Source: Pseudomonas cavernae (lineage in GTDB: Bacteria; Pseudomonadota; Gammaproteobacteria; Pseudomonadales; Pseudomonadaceae). Taken from it: DNA of 64,000 nt. The stretch is from assembly GCF_003595175.1 (NCBI RefSeq), contig NZ_CP032419.1, positions 2,294,001-2,358,000 on the forward strand. The letters run 5' to 3'. A model generated the notes under the pieces. The model made no database searches. It saw only the letters and a program-made list of their open reading frames with translations, and was not told where the DNA came from. The first letter of the stretch is position 1, and the number at the start of each line of letters is the position of its first letter. Below, piece by piece: positions 6,699 to 15,594 of the stretch. The translations under genes were made by a program, and so were the position numbers.

Positions 6699-7319
6699 TT
6701 ATCCCTTAAACCCCTTCCCCACCAGATAAACCTCCCTCGACCGCGGCCGCGAGGCCTCTGGTTTGCGGATCACCACCTTCTCGAAGGAGGTGCGAACGTC
6801 CTTCAGGAATTCGTCAGAGCCTTCGCCCTGAAAGACTTTGACCACATAGTTGCCATTGGGCTTGAGCACTTTGCGGACCATATCGAGGGTGAGTTCGACC
6901 AGGTACATCGAGGCGGCTTGATCGGCGGCAGCGACGCCGCTGATGTTGGGGGCGATGTCGGAGACGATCAGATCGGCCTGGTTGCCGCCCAGCTTGTCGA
7001 GAAGCTGCTGGAACACCGCGTCATCGGTGAAGTCGCCCTGAATGAAGTCGACGTTATCCAGCGGGTCCATCGGCAGAATGTCGGTGGCTATAACCCGTCC
7101 CTTCTCGCCCACGAGCTTTCCGGCCACCTGCGACCAGCCGCCCGGCGCCGAGCCCAGGTCCATGACCAGCATGCCGGGGCGGATCAGCCGGTCCTTCTCG
7201 TTCAGCTCGATCAGCTTGTAGCTGGAGCGGGAGCGCAGGCCATCCTTCTGCGCCCGTTTGACGTAGGGATCGTTGACGTGTTCATTCAGCCAGCGGCTGC
7301 TGCTTTTGGATCGTTTCAT
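6699..7319 (-). CDS. rlmE: 23S rRNA (uridine2552-2'-O)-methyltransferase
   Basis: RlmE (FtsJ/RrmJ) methylates the 2'-O of U2552 in the ribosomal A loop, using SAM, late in 50S assembly. This 206-residue protein matches the family in length. It shows the [20 protein letters not shown] start, the SAM motif [13 protein letters not shown] (about 57-69), DILPMDP, the catalytic Asp in [10 protein letters not shown] (about 122-131), the Lys in [12 protein letters not shown] (about 160-171) and RSREVYLVG at the end. The ATG at 7319 was chosen over the longer frame to 7400 because MKRS is the conserved start. Pseudomonads normally carry rlmE beside ftsH, so this isolated copy between IS elements may be a second, acquired one. 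Confidence 0.92.
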   Translation of the reverse strand: MKRSKSSSRWLNEHVNDPYVKRAQKDGLRSRSSYKLIELNEKDRLIRPGMLVMDLGSAPGGWSQVAGKLVGEKGRVIATDILPMDPLDNVDFIQGDFTDDAVFQQLLDKLGGNQADLIVSDIAPNISGVAAADQAASMYLVELTLDMVRKVLKPNGNYVVKVFQGEGSDEFLKDVRTSFEKVVIRKPEASRPRSREVYLVGKGFKG

Positions 7320-7572
7320 GAGAGAGCCACGGAAAATCAGGGTGAGGTGCGGGTCAACGGAGCGAACAGAAGGACGCTGTTGGACGCAAAATGGCGGCAA
7401 TTATAAGCCGATAATGCTGCGCAGGTTTAGTCCGCCGGGCAGGAGCACACGGCACCGCCCCACACGGCGCCCATCCGGCCACGCCTGACAGGGGTGAACG
7501 GCGGCGGGTACAATTCGCGCCTTACCCCCTCTTCTGCTTCCTTTGCCGGAGTCACCGGCCAGGATTACCGCC

Positions 7573-9201
7573 ATGATTCGCATCAACGAACTGTCTCTGC
7601 CCCTCGATCACTCCGCCGATGAGTTGCGCAAGGCCATCGTCAAACGCCTGAGTATCAGCGACGCCGATCTGCTGAACTTCACCGTGTTCAAGCGCAGCTA
7701 CGATGCCCGCAAGAAAAACAGCGTCATTCTGTTCATCTATATCATCGATCTGGAGGCCCGCGACGAGGCGGCAATTCTGGCGCGCTTTGCCGATGACCAC
7801 AATGTACGTCCAGCCCCGGACACCCACTACTATCCAGTAGGACAAGCGCCAGCCAATTTGAGCGAGCGGCCGCTGGTCGTGGGTTTTGGCCCCTGTGGAT
7901 TATTCGCGGCGCTGTTGCTCGCGCAGATGGGGTTTAAACCCATTGTGCTGGAGCGCGGCAAGGATGTGCGCAGCCGCACCAAGGATACCTGGGCACTGTG
8001 GCGCAAAAAGATCCTGACCCCGGAATCCAACGTACAATTCGGCGAGGGTGGTGCCGGCCTGTTCTCGGACGGCAAACTCTACAGCCAGATCAAAGACCCC
8101 AAGTTCTACGCCCGCAAGGTGATGCTGGAGTTTGTCCGCGCCGGCGCGCCGGACGAGATCATGTACGTGAGCAAGCCGCATATCGGCACCTTCCGTCTCA
8201 CCGGCGTGGTAGCCGCCATGCGCGAGGAGATCATCGCCCTCGGCGGCCAGGTGCGCTTTGAAAGCAAGGTGACCGATCTGCTGATCGACGATGGCCAGCT
8301 TGAGGGGGTGGCGCTGGCCAGCGGCGAAACCATCCGCAGTCGCCATGTGGTGCTGGCGCTGGGCCACAGCTCCCGCGATACCTTCCGTATGCTGCACCGG
8401 CAGGGTGTGTTCATCGAGGCCAAACCCTTTGCCGTGGGCTTCCGCATCGAACACCCGCAAGGCCTGATCGACCAGGCCCGCCTGGGCAAATACGCCGGCC
8501 ATCCGGAGCTCGGCGCCGCCGACTACAAGCTGGTGCATCACGCCAAGAATGGCCGCGCCGTCTACAGCTTCTGCATGTGCCCCGGCGGCACCGTGGTGGC
8601 CGCCACGTCCGAGCCGGGGCGTGTCGTTACCAACGGCATGAGCCAGTACTCGCGCAACGAACGCAATGCGAATGCCGGCATCGTCGTGGGCATCAACCCG
8701 GAGCAAGACTTCCCGGGCGGCCCGCTGGCCGGCGTGGAGTTCCAGGAGCGTCTGGAGTCCCGCGCCTATGAACTGGGCGGCAGCGATTACTGTGCGCCCG
8801 CGCAATTGGTGGGCGACTTTATTCGCGGAGTGCCGTCGAGCGAATTTGGCGAGGTGGAACCCTCCTACAAACCCGGCGTGCGCCTGGGCGACCTGGCGCC
8901 CTCGCTACCGGATTATGCGATCGAGGCCATCCGCGAGGCGCTGCCGGCATTTGGCAAGCAGATGCGCGGTTTTGATCGCGATGACGCGGTGCTCACCGGT
9001 ATCGAAACCCGCACCTCCTCGCCGGTGCGTATCACCCGCGACCACGAGACATTGCAAAGCCTCAACCTGCGCGGCCTGTATCCGGCCGGTGAAGGCGCCG
9101 GTTATGCGGGTGGCATTTTGTCGGCGGGCGTGGATGGCATTAAAGTCGCCGAAGCGGTGGCCACGTCGCTGTTGTCGCAGACTGAAGTGCAGAGCAACTG
9201 A
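7573..9201 (+). CDS. FAD-dependent oxidoreductase (NAD(P)/FAD-dependent, 542 aa)
   Basis: This is a flavoprotein of the large Rossmann-fold FAD-dependent dehydrogenase group found widely in pseudomonads, with no settled substrate. An N-terminal domain (about 90 residues with RSYDARKKNSVILFIYIIDL) precedes the dinucleotide motif VVGFGPCGLFAALLLAQMG and ERG at about residues 98-122. The conserved NVQFGEGGAGLFSDGKLYSQ follows, then LALGHSSRD and a C-terminal GEGAGYAGGILSAGVDG that closes over FAD. The ATG at 7573 follows AGGATTACCGCC. It diverges from rlmE and is followed 11 bases later by the TrmH-type methyltransferase, so those two are likely co-transcribed. Confidence 0.88.
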   Translation: MIRINELSLPLDHSADELRKAIVKRLSISDADLLNFTVFKRSYDARKKNSVILFIYIIDLEARDEAAILARFADDHNVRPAPDTHYYPVGQAPANLSERPLVVGFGPCGLFAALLLAQMGFKPIVLERGKDVRSRTKDTWALWRKKILTPESNVQFGEGGAGLFSDGKLYSQIKDPKFYARKVMLEFVRAGAPDEIMYVSKPHIGTFRLTGVVAAMREEIIALGGQVRFESKVTDLLIDDGQLEGVALASGETIRSRHVVLALGHSSRDTFRMLHRQGVFIEAKPFAVGFRIEHPQGLIDQARLGKYAGHPELGAADYKLVHHAKNGRAVYSFCMCPGGTVVAATSEPGRVVTNGMSQYSRNERNANAGIVVGINPEQDFPGGPLAGVEFQERLESRAYELGGSDYCAPAQLVGDFIRGVPSSEFGEVEPSYKPGVRLGDLAPSLPDYAIEAIREALPAFGKQMRGFDRDDAVLTGIETRTSSPVRITRDHETLQSLNLRGLYPAGEGAGYAGGILSAGVDGIKVAEAVATSLLSQTEVQSN

Positions 9202-9212
9202 GCGCCGTATTG

Positions 9213-9944
9213 ATGAAACTCGATGACATTAAAAAACTTCACCAGAAAAAGTACCGGGCGGAGTTCGGTCATTTTCTGGTGGAGGGCGAGCATCTGTTGC
9301 TGGAACTGCAGAAAGCCGCCTTGCAGAACCCGCTGCTACAGCGCAGTCAGCTGTATGTCACCGGCGCCTACGAACACTGGCAAAGCCCGTTCAAGACCCA
9401 TGTGATCAGCGACCGGCAAATGGCGCAGATCGCCGACACCCAAACACCGCAGGGCATTATTGCGCTGGTGCCAATGCCAGCGACAGCCGCGCCGGTTTCT
9501 GCACCCACTAATAACGAGCGCGCCATTTACCTGCATGAAATCCAGGACCCGGGCAATCTCGGCACCATCCTGCGCACCTTGGCGTGGTTCGGTAATTTTC
9601 GCTGCCTGCTCAGTCCCGGCAGCGTTGATCCGTATAATCCTAAAGTCGTGCGCTCCAGCATGGGCGCCATTTTTCATGCGCCCATGGAGCTGGATGTGGA
9701 ATTGGATTCCTTGCGCACGCGCTTTGAGCGCATTGCCTGTCTGGATATGAATGGCGAGCGCGTGCAATCCGCCAGTTTCAAGACTTTCGATTGTTATCTG
9801 TTCGGCAACGAAGCACGCGGCGTGCCCCGCGAGCAGTTGCTCGCCCTCAACGCCCAACCTTTCACGATTCCCGGTTGCGGCACCATCGAATCGCTGAACC
9901 TGGCCGCGACGGTCAATATGTGCGCGTACGAATTAAACAGATAG
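9213..9944 (+). CDS. TrmH/SpoU family RNA 2'-O-methyltransferase
   Basis: This 243-residue SPOUT methyltransferase shows the three knot motifs: QDPGNLGTILRTLAWFG (about 108-124, with the catalytic-type Arg), LFGNEARGVP (about 192-201) and IPGCGTIESLNLAATVNMCA (about 217-236). The N-terminal MKLDDIKKLHQKKYRAEFGH and FLVEG form the small substrate-binding domain of the family. The target nucleotide (rRNA or tRNA) cannot be read from sequence. The ATG at 9213 is preferred to the TTG at 9210. It lies 11 bases after the oxidoreductase, in the same operon. Confidence 0.9.
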   Translation: MKLDDIKKLHQKKYRAEFGHFLVEGEHLLLELQKAALQNPLLQRSQLYVTGAYEHWQSPFKTHVISDRQMAQIADTQTPQGIIALVPMPATAAPVSAPTNNERAIYLHEIQDPGNLGTILRTLAWFGNFRCLLSPGSVDPYNPKVVRSSMGAIFHAPMELDVELDSLRTRFERIACLDMNGERVQSASFKTFDCYLFGNEARGVPREQLLALNAQPFTIPGCGTIESLNLAATVNMCAYELNR

Positions 9945-10005
9945 CGGATCAGGGAGCCGTTCTCTCGTTTGGAAAGCCCGGCCAATCCCAGGCCAAGTGC
10001 AGCGT

Positions 10006-10146
10006 CATGTTGCTGAAGGTCATCTGGTAAGCGTGTTGAAAGACTGGTGCCCGCCAGTGACCGGCTACCACTTGTACTACCCGAGCCGCCGACAACCTAC
10101 CGCGGCATTCACGTTGCTGGTGGACGCACTACGTTTTCGAGGATGA
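10006..10146 (+). pseudogene. LysR-type regulator, C-terminal remnant
   Basis: A frame ending at 10146 reads WCPPVTGYHLYYPSRRQPTA and AFTLLVDALRFRG. This is the unmistakable C-terminal end of a LysR-family effector-binding domain (W-PP-G-LYYPSRRQ-A-F--L-DALR). Only about 46 residues of an expected 300 remain, with no DNA-binding domain upstream. It marks a deletion or recombination border next to the RNA methyltransferase gene. The stretch 10147-10368 shows only a GC-rich hairpin at about 10304-10324 (GCCCGCTG and complement), perhaps ending the minus-strand operon. Confidence 0.6.
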
Positions 10147-10368
10147 AGGGATGATTGCAACGTCCGCTTGGCCGATCGCAGCCACTCGTAAAGGGCCGCT
10201 TTCGGCCAGGAGCAGCCGTTCGATTTATCTAGAAGGTGGGGGCGATTCAGGGCCTGCACCAGATTCAGTTCAACAGTGCTGACCTGGCACTACGTAATCA
10301 ACGGCCCGCTGCTTAACAGCGGGCAACCGATACTGGCTGGCGACGGCGTTCGGCGAGGGGCGTTACCA

Positions 10369-11325
10369 TCAAAAGCTCGGGTCGACCTCGTCCTTGATGC
10401 AGCCGTACAGCTTGTCTGCGCCCCCAAACTTGGCCAGCGCACCGTTTCCGCCCTCCTCCACACGCTGACCCGTGATAGGCCGCGCCAGCACGGCGCCAGC
10501 GCCGGGGAAGATCAGCATCGCGGTGGGCCCGGCCTGGAAGCGATCGACGGCATCACGCCGGTGCTTGGGCAGATCAGTTTCAGGCAACCCGCTGAGCTTG
10601 CGATTCATGGCAACGCTCGCCTCGCCCAGCTCTTTGCTGGGCCCGACATCGCCGACAATGCCGGGCACCACGCGCTTCGTCGAGCTCTTCGAGAGCGCGA
10701 TGACGATGCTTCGCTTGGCAACGCCGAGGGAGAGGAACCGGCTTTGGCCGGGTACGACGAATGCCGGCACCGTCAGGGCATCAATCCACTTGGACTGGTC
10801 GCAGTCGCCCTGGCGATTGAATCCGCCGGCCACCGCCACATCCGCTGTCATCGAGACCAGATACCCATCAGGCGAAACACAGGGCTTACCCGTTTTCGCA
10901 TCCTTCTCGATGATGCTCGGGCTGAGAACCTCCCAGGTGCGCGGGCTGGGATAGCCGGCGTCACGCACCGCTTCAAAGTCGGATACAGGCTGGGTGTGGT
11001 CCCTGTAGGCATTGCGAATGTTGTTGATCGCACAGGGCTTGGCGCCAGGGTCGGTGGCGCAGCGCCGGCCGGTCACGTCGTCCTGATGGTAGGAAATCCG
11101 TGTGCCGTCCGTGTTCACCTTCAGGGACGTGATAAACAGCAGCGGCCGGATATTCCCCAGCGCCGGGACTGGGTCACCCTGGAAGACTTGGACAGTCTGG
11201 TTTCCGCCTTCGTCCGCCTGCTTGAACGTGGGTTGAAACCCACACGCGCCAGCGAAGGCATTGATGGGCATCGCAATGGCGATGACGAGAGAAATGTCGC
11301 GCACCAGACCAGGGGAAGAAGTCAT
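10369..11325 (-). CDS. secreted GH75-like protein (318 aa)
   Basis: The start at 11325 follows GGAGGCCTA and leads into a cleavable signal peptide (VIAIAMPINAFAGA), so the product is exported. The region TVPAFVVPG (about residue 180) followed by VVPGIVGDVGPSKELGEAS (about 225-245) resembles the core of glycoside hydrolase family 75 (chitosanase-type), where VVGDxGP-LGEAS forms part of the active-site barrel. An Asp lies in the right place, but I cannot verify catalysis. Two N-terminal Cys pairs may form disulfides. It is the third gene of a minus-strand set with a small membrane protein and a lipoprotein. The match is by motif only. Confidence 0.5.
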   Translation of the reverse strand: MTSSPGLVRDISLVIAIAMPINAFAGACGFQPTFKQADEGGNQTVQVFQGDPVPALGNIRPLLFITSLKVNTDGTRISYHQDDVTGRRCATDPGAKPCAINNIRNAYRDHTQPVSDFEAVRDAGYPSPRTWEVLSPSIIEKDAKTGKPCVSPDGYLVSMTADVAVAGGFNRQGDCDQSKWIDALTVPAFVVPGQSRFLSLGVAKRSIVIALSKSSTKRVVPGIVGDVGPSKELGEASVAMNRKLSGLPETDLPKHRRDAVDRFQAGPTAMLIFPGAGAVLARPITGQRVEEGGNGALAKFGGADKLYGCIKDEVDPSF

Positions 11326-11347
11326 TAGGCCTCCGAAATAGTCCCTA

Positions 11348-12212
11348 TCAGTACCCAGCCACACAGGCATTGATCGCGGCCGGCAATGCCACGAGCTTCT
11401 TACCTGTGCTCACCTGACGCTCTAGTGGCACGAGGCTCTCCTCGGTGGAGATCCGTCTCGCGTTCGCGCTATCTGCAGCGGTGGCCACGAAACCTGCCGC
11501 ATGCATTTGCGCCACCGCTTCCCCGTCCTTCTCGACCTTCTTCTTCAGCTTATTCTCAGCCTCGCCCATGTCGGTGAAAGACTGGCGCTGCTGGTCCAGG
11601 ACAGCCTTGAAGTCTGCCGCCTTTACCGGCTCGCTCTGGATCGTCTGCAGCCGGGTGATGATGCTTTCCTTCACCTTCAGGGTCGCCTGCACAATTGCTG
11701 CCGGCAGCCCGCTCGCTGCCTCCTGAGTCTCGGTACTGCCCTGCTGAATTGTGCCCCACAGCACCTCATCGTCGTTGGTGGTGGACACATGGCTCTGCAT
11801 GCACTCCAAGGCCTTTCGTGCGCCGGCATAGGAGGCATTCTGGATGTTGCACTTGTAGCGCTCACGGACGGTCAGTCCGAAGATCGACATGCCCGCGCCG
11901 GTATTCATCAGGCTGGTCTGATCAGCCATCGCCCCACCTACGGCCGCAATAGTCCCGAGCGTGGCTCGCCCAGTCTCTCTTGCCGCTGTCGGTGCTGTGC
12001 GTGTTGATGAGCGCTCGCAGGCCTTCCGCATGGTCCGCGGCGAGCGACAACTGTTCGAATTTAGCTGGATCTGGCGCCAGCTGCGGGGGCGGATACTTGA
12101 CGATGTCGTCTGGCGGGACGGGCCAGCTATCTTCCATCAGCGACCTCGTACACCCACCCAGAAGTAGCGACGCCACGACCAGAAGAATCGGAAAGGCCCC
12201 TCGGTTGCCCAT
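11348..12212 (-). pseudogene. lipoprotein, frameshifted (about 285 aa when joined)
   Basis: An ATG at 12212 with AGGACTCTT upstream opens a lipoprotein signal peptide (ILLVVASLLLGGC, lipobox Cys about residue 21). The frame continues with proline-rich WPVPPDDIVKYPPPQLAPD. Near 11965 the plausible sequence moves one base into the frame that encodes RATLGTIAAVGGAMADQTSL and a helical region with several Cys and KLKKKVEKDGEAVAQMHAAG, ending at 11348. I read this as one lipoprotein gene with an indel. Two overlapping genes would be the alternative. It is 22 bases upstream of the GH75-like gene. Confidence 0.5.
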
Positions 12213-12376
12213 AAGAGTCCTCCATGACAATGCGAAAGGGTTATGGCTCGAAGGTAGACCAGCCGGCCATGGTGTCAATGCCCATCCGCATTCCGCCACT
12301 CTACTCCGTCCGTAGAGTGGCTCACTTCTCAGCACCCTTTCCTGACCCTGGTCCTGTCGAACTCAGGGTCGGGTGA

Positions 12377-12511
12377 TTACCGGTACTCCTGATCAGGCCA
12401 CTCTGCCGCTTTGTCCTGCTTCTTTCTGCGACGTTTCCTCAGCCAAACGAGTAAGAGCACGGGAGACCCGCTCACCGCGATGATGGATAGGAATTCAAAG
12501 ACACTTCTCAT
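12377..12511 (-). CDS. small membrane protein (44 aa)
   Basis: An ATG at 12511 opens a 44-residue frame: a hydrophobic helix (about residues 5-24, FLSIIAVSGSPVLLLVWL), then a strongly basic stretch RKRRRKKQDK and an acidic tail. This is the layout of a single-pass inner-membrane protein with a cytoplasmic C-terminus. It is the first gene of the minus-strand set that continues with the lipoprotein and the GH75-like protein, and could be a spanin- or immunity-like partner. That is only a guess. Confidence 0.4.
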   Translation of the reverse strand: MRSVFEFLSIIAVSGSPVLLLVWLRKRRRKKQDKAAEWPDQEYR

Positions 12512-12805
12512 GGTCGATCTTCTTCTTATTGGCGCCGGCTGAATTGCCGTACGCACCTCCTATGCTGCCGAGCTGTCTCAGCCGAAACAATCCATCCCCT
12601 GGGGCTTTTCGGTTATACAGCCGCGCCAAAACCTGGGCGTCCGGTAAGCCAGGCCCGCTGTCACGCATGCGCCCGCCGTATAGCTGACATGGCGGACGCT
12701 CATCTGCAGCAATGCGCTGTGAGTCTGCTATACCGATGATCCGGACGCCCGACCTAAGTCGTAGAGGGATATCACCAGAACTGAACTACACCGGAGACAC
12801 AGAAC
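12512..12805. other. divergent intergenic region, no gene seen
   Basis: This stretch separates the minus-strand small membrane protein from the plus-strand CHAP amidase. It should hold both promoters, but I see no convincing -35/-10 pair, RNA gene or repeat. Confidence 0.5.
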
Positions 12806-13579
12806 ATGGCTCTCGCTGAAACCCACAGCCCAAGCTTCATCGAAATTCTCGGCCTGGTGATGAAAGACCTGCAGGAAGACACAGGGCCTGCCCCCCTCCC
12901 AGCTGACCTCGCCGGGTCAGACCAGCCATCGCTGAACAACGACCCGTTGCCGGATGATGTTGAGGCAGGTTCCGATGCTGGAGCGCTGGGCACTCGATCG
13001 CCTACGGCTGAAGAAAGTGCCCTGGGCAAGCTGGTGCTGGATGGTGCCCCCTCGGCCTGCACACCGTTCGAAGTGGCCAGTTACATCTGGGCGGTTGGCC
13101 AAGGTCATTTTGGCGAGGATCGGAAGGCGTATGCGTCAGCTTGGCCGTCCCGTTGGAACCCAGTGATTGTCGAGTTCTTCAAGGCAACACAAACCAGGCC
13201 CGACGGCGACACGACGGCGTGGTGCGCGGCCTTCGTCAATTACTGCCTCTTGCAGGCCGCCAAGGGCCACACGTTGCCTACTGGCTCCGCCGCGCCAACC
13301 AAGAGTGCCAGAGCACTGTCATTCAAGAACTGGAGCCAGCCAACGGCTTCGCCCAAGCCAGGCGACATTGTCGTGTTCGATAACGTCACGGACGGCGAGG
13401 GCGGGAAAGGCCACGTTGCGTTTTACCTGGCTGACCAAGGTGACCGGGTGTTGGTGCTCGGCGGCAACCAGCGTGATGGGACGCCCGCCAGGCCCGCGGT
13501 CTGCCGGAAGTCGTACACCAAGAACGGCTCCATCCTGAAAGTGGTGGGCTACCGCACTGATCAGCAGCTGCACCCATAG
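12806..13579 (+). CDS. CHAP/TIGR02594-type cell-wall amidase
   Basis: This 257-residue protein has a C-terminal NlpC/P60-like CHAP domain. The nucleophile Cys is in TAWCAAFVNYCL (about residues 137-148) and the catalytic His in GKGHVAFYL (about 200-208), with PGDIVVF between them, as in TIGR02594 peptidoglycan endopeptidases. The first 80 residues are acidic and unconserved, and there is no signal peptide, so access to the wall would need lysis, a holin or a secretion system. It faces away from the GH75-like gene set; together they suggest a wall-degrading cargo module. The 3' end lies 140 bp from IS copy 2. Confidence 0.8.
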   Translation: MALAETHSPSFIEILGLVMKDLQEDTGPAPLPADLAGSDQPSLNNDPLPDDVEAGSDAGALGTRSPTAEESALGKLVLDGAPSACTPFEVASYIWAVGQGHFGEDRKAYASAWPSRWNPVIVEFFKATQTRPDGDTTAWCAAFVNYCLLQAAKGHTLPTGSAAPTKSARALSFKNWSQPTASPKPGDIVVFDNVTDGEGGKGHVAFYLADQGDRVLVLGGNQRDGTPARPAVCRKSYTKNGSILKVVGYRTDQQLHP

Positions 13580-13712
13580 GCGATCAGAGCGTTGGCTGTC
13601 CGATCGCTCCTGTCTGTAGGGGCCGATAGGACGTGACCGTTATGCTGAGCGCTCGGCTCGCAGCTCGGCCTTGATCCGCTTTTGGCCGGCTGTTGCCTGT
13701 CACTACCGGCAG

Positions 13713-15329
13713 CTATGGGTCCAGGCTGTGTGAAAACAGCCCGCATCTCGACCAACCTCCAGAGCGGGGCACGCCTTGGCAGTCAAAGCAGCCGATCACC
13801 ACAGAGTGCCGTAATAGGCCGAGGTAAGCCCTGACGTCGGTTGAAACCCCTCTCAGAAGGCTAATAGAGGGCGGAAAAAGGCCATCACTCTTTAGGCCCG
13901 CATTTGCTTCCAGTGCTCCAGCGATGCCGAGGATGCTCACCAGTCGTTTGAGGTTGTAGGCAAGCACGTGAAGGCTCATCTCGGTGCTCACGCGCGCCAG
14001 TGTTCTTGTCAGAAAATGCGTCGAACCCATCCAGTATTTAAGCGTTCCAAATGGGTGCTCAACGGTCTGACGACGCACGCCCATCATCTCGGGCTGGTGA
14101 TCCAGTCGCTGTTGCATGGCATCGATGACGCCCTCGTGCTCCCAGCGTCGAACTCTTCGGAATGACAAGTTGGTGCACTGCGACTTGATCGAACACTGCT
14201 TGCAGTTAGAACTCCAGTAGGCATGCGTCGTCAGCCCAGCCTCGAGATTCGTGTAGCGGTAGATCAAGCTTTCCCCAGCAGGGCAGCAGTATTCGTTCTT
14301 CTCGGCCACATACACGAAGTCCTGCTTGCCGAAGCGGCCGTCAGCCTTGCTGTTCGACGTCAGTGGCTTGGGTACATAGGTGGTTATGCCGGACTGCTCG
14401 CAGGCGAGAATTTCTTCGCCACTGAAATAGCCGCGGTCGGCTACGACCGTGAGAGCTTCGACTCCGGTGGCGTTGCGCGCGTGCTCGGCCATCATGGCCA
14501 GCGCCGTTCGGTCGTGGCCAACGTTGGTCACTTCGTGCGCGACAATCAGGTGGTGTTTGGTGTCCACGGCGGTCTGTACGTTGTAGCCGACGATTCCGGT
14601 GCCTCGACCACTGGTGGCCATGGAGCGAGCATCGGGGTCAGTCAAAGACACCTGCCCATCCGGTGCCTCGCGTAGCCGTTGCTCCATCTCTTTGAGTGCC
14701 TGCATTTGCTGCTTGAGCTTTTCGATCTTGTCCTGGAGTCGGCTTGCCTTGGCTTCGGCGACATCGGACTGGGTTCGGTCGGCGGTGTCCATCGCCGCCA
14801 GATACCTATCGATACTCTTCTCGATCTGCTCCATGCGGGCGCGCAGCTTGCCCTGGGTGAAGTTGCGGTCGCGATTGTTGACGGCCTTGAACTTGCTGCC
14901 GTCGATGGCCACGATCGACTGGGAAAACAGGTCAAGGTTGCGGCACAACACGACGAACTGCCGACAAACACTGCGGATGGCTTTGCCGTTATCGCGACGG
15001 AAATCAGCGATGGTTTTGAAGTCTGGCGCCAACCGTTCAGTTAGCCACATCAGTTCGAGGTTGCGCTGGCATTCGCGCTCGAGGCGACGGCTGGATTGAA
15101 TGCGGTTGAGGTAACCGTAGAGGTAGATCTTCAGCAACACCGCGGGATGGTAGGACGGACGCCCCGTTGTGGCAGGAGTTGCACCGGAAAACTCCAGCCC
15201 AGCCAGATCGAGCTGCTCGACGAACGCTTCAACCACACGGATTGGGTTCTCGTCGGTGATGTAGTCATCCAAGCACTCTGGAAGCAAACTCACCTGTGCC
15301 CGACTTTCCCCCTCGATGAATCGCTTCAT
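13713..15329 (-). CDS. IS1182 family transposase (copy 2)
   Basis: This is the near-identical partner of the transposase at 3490-5142, in the opposite orientation, 538 residues from the preferred start at 15329 (an in-frame ATG lies at 15359). It differs clearly only near the C-terminus (LGLLRHSVV against LRLLRRSVV). As in copy 1 the frame has no stop inside the element; here the first flanking codons after the target duplication give TAG at 13713-13715. DDE-type catalytic features are intact, so the enzyme should be active and could also act in trans on the 159-bp element. Confidence 0.9.
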   Translation of the reverse strand: MKRFIEGESRAQVSLLPECLDDYITDENPIRVVEAFVEQLDLAGLEFSGATPATTGRPSYHPAVLLKIYLYGYLNRIQSSRRLERECQRNLELMWLTERLAPDFKTIADFRRDNGKAIRSVCRQFVVLCRNLDLFSQSIVAIDGSKFKAVNNRDRNFTQGKLRARMEQIEKSIDRYLAAMDTADRTQSDVAEAKASRLQDKIEKLKQQMQALKEMEQRLREAPDGQVSLTDPDARSMATSGRGTGIVGYNVQTAVDTKHHLIVAHEVTNVGHDRTALAMMAEHARNATGVEALTVVADRGYFSGEEILACEQSGITTYVPKPLTSNSKADGRFGKQDFVYVAEKNEYCCPAGESLIYRYTNLEAGLTTHAYWSSNCKQCSIKSQCTNLSFRRVRRWEHEGVIDAMQQRLDHQPEMMGVRRQTVEHPFGTLKYWMGSTHFLTRTLARVSTEMSLHVLAYNLKRLVSILGIAGALEANAGLKSDGLFPPSISLLRGVSTDVRAYLGLLRHSVVIGCFDCQGVPRSGGWSRCGLFSHSLDP

Positions 15330-15392
15330 GTGCAGCCCCCGCTGACATCGATTCATCAAATTTAGGCGATACCGGCATTTTCACACAGCCTG
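13722..15392 (-). mobile_element. IS1182-family insertion sequence, copy 2 (1671 bp)
   Basis: Ends are CAGGCTGTGTGAAAA at 13722 and its complement ending at 15392. GGTC (GACC on the other strand) flanks both sides at 13718-13721 and 15393-15396. It is the same length as copy 1 and inverted with respect to it. The pair brackets about 8.6 kb of cargo. Confidence 0.9.
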
Positions 15393-15438
15393 GGTCGATT
15401 TGAGCCGGTTGGGAGGCCCGCGTAAGCGGTCAGCCTTT

Positions 15439-15499
15439 TGCAAATGCGTGGTCATATTGAATGCAAATGACTGGTCAGTAAGGCAAACCGGTGGTCAAG
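15439..15499 (-). repeat. IS21-type terminal repeats (right copy, inverted)
   Basis: Three units of the form TGCAAA-N3-TGGTCA are spaced by about 23 bp (15439-15454, 15462-15477, 15482-15497). They are the reverse complement of the array at 3292-3356. The two arrays lie 71 bp outside copy 1 and 47 bp outside copy 2, pointing toward each other. No IS21 transposase genes are present. Confidence 0.5.
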
Positions 15500-15594
15500 T
15501 GAGGCGGAATTTCGCACGCAGCAATACCCCTCACTGCGGCGTATCTGTGGGTACGCCACTGCGCGGCTAACCCACCTTACAGAAAGACGCCGCA

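Noticed and set aside
10276..11328. A 350-codon plus-strand frame opposite the GH75-like gene
   Set aside because: The minus-strand frame has a ribosome-binding site and a signal peptide, while this one is low-complexity and Arg/Gly/His-rich.
10369..13579. Prophage lysis cassette
   Set aside because: No phage structural, holin or spanin gene is recognisable nearby, and the amidase alone is not enough to call a prophage.
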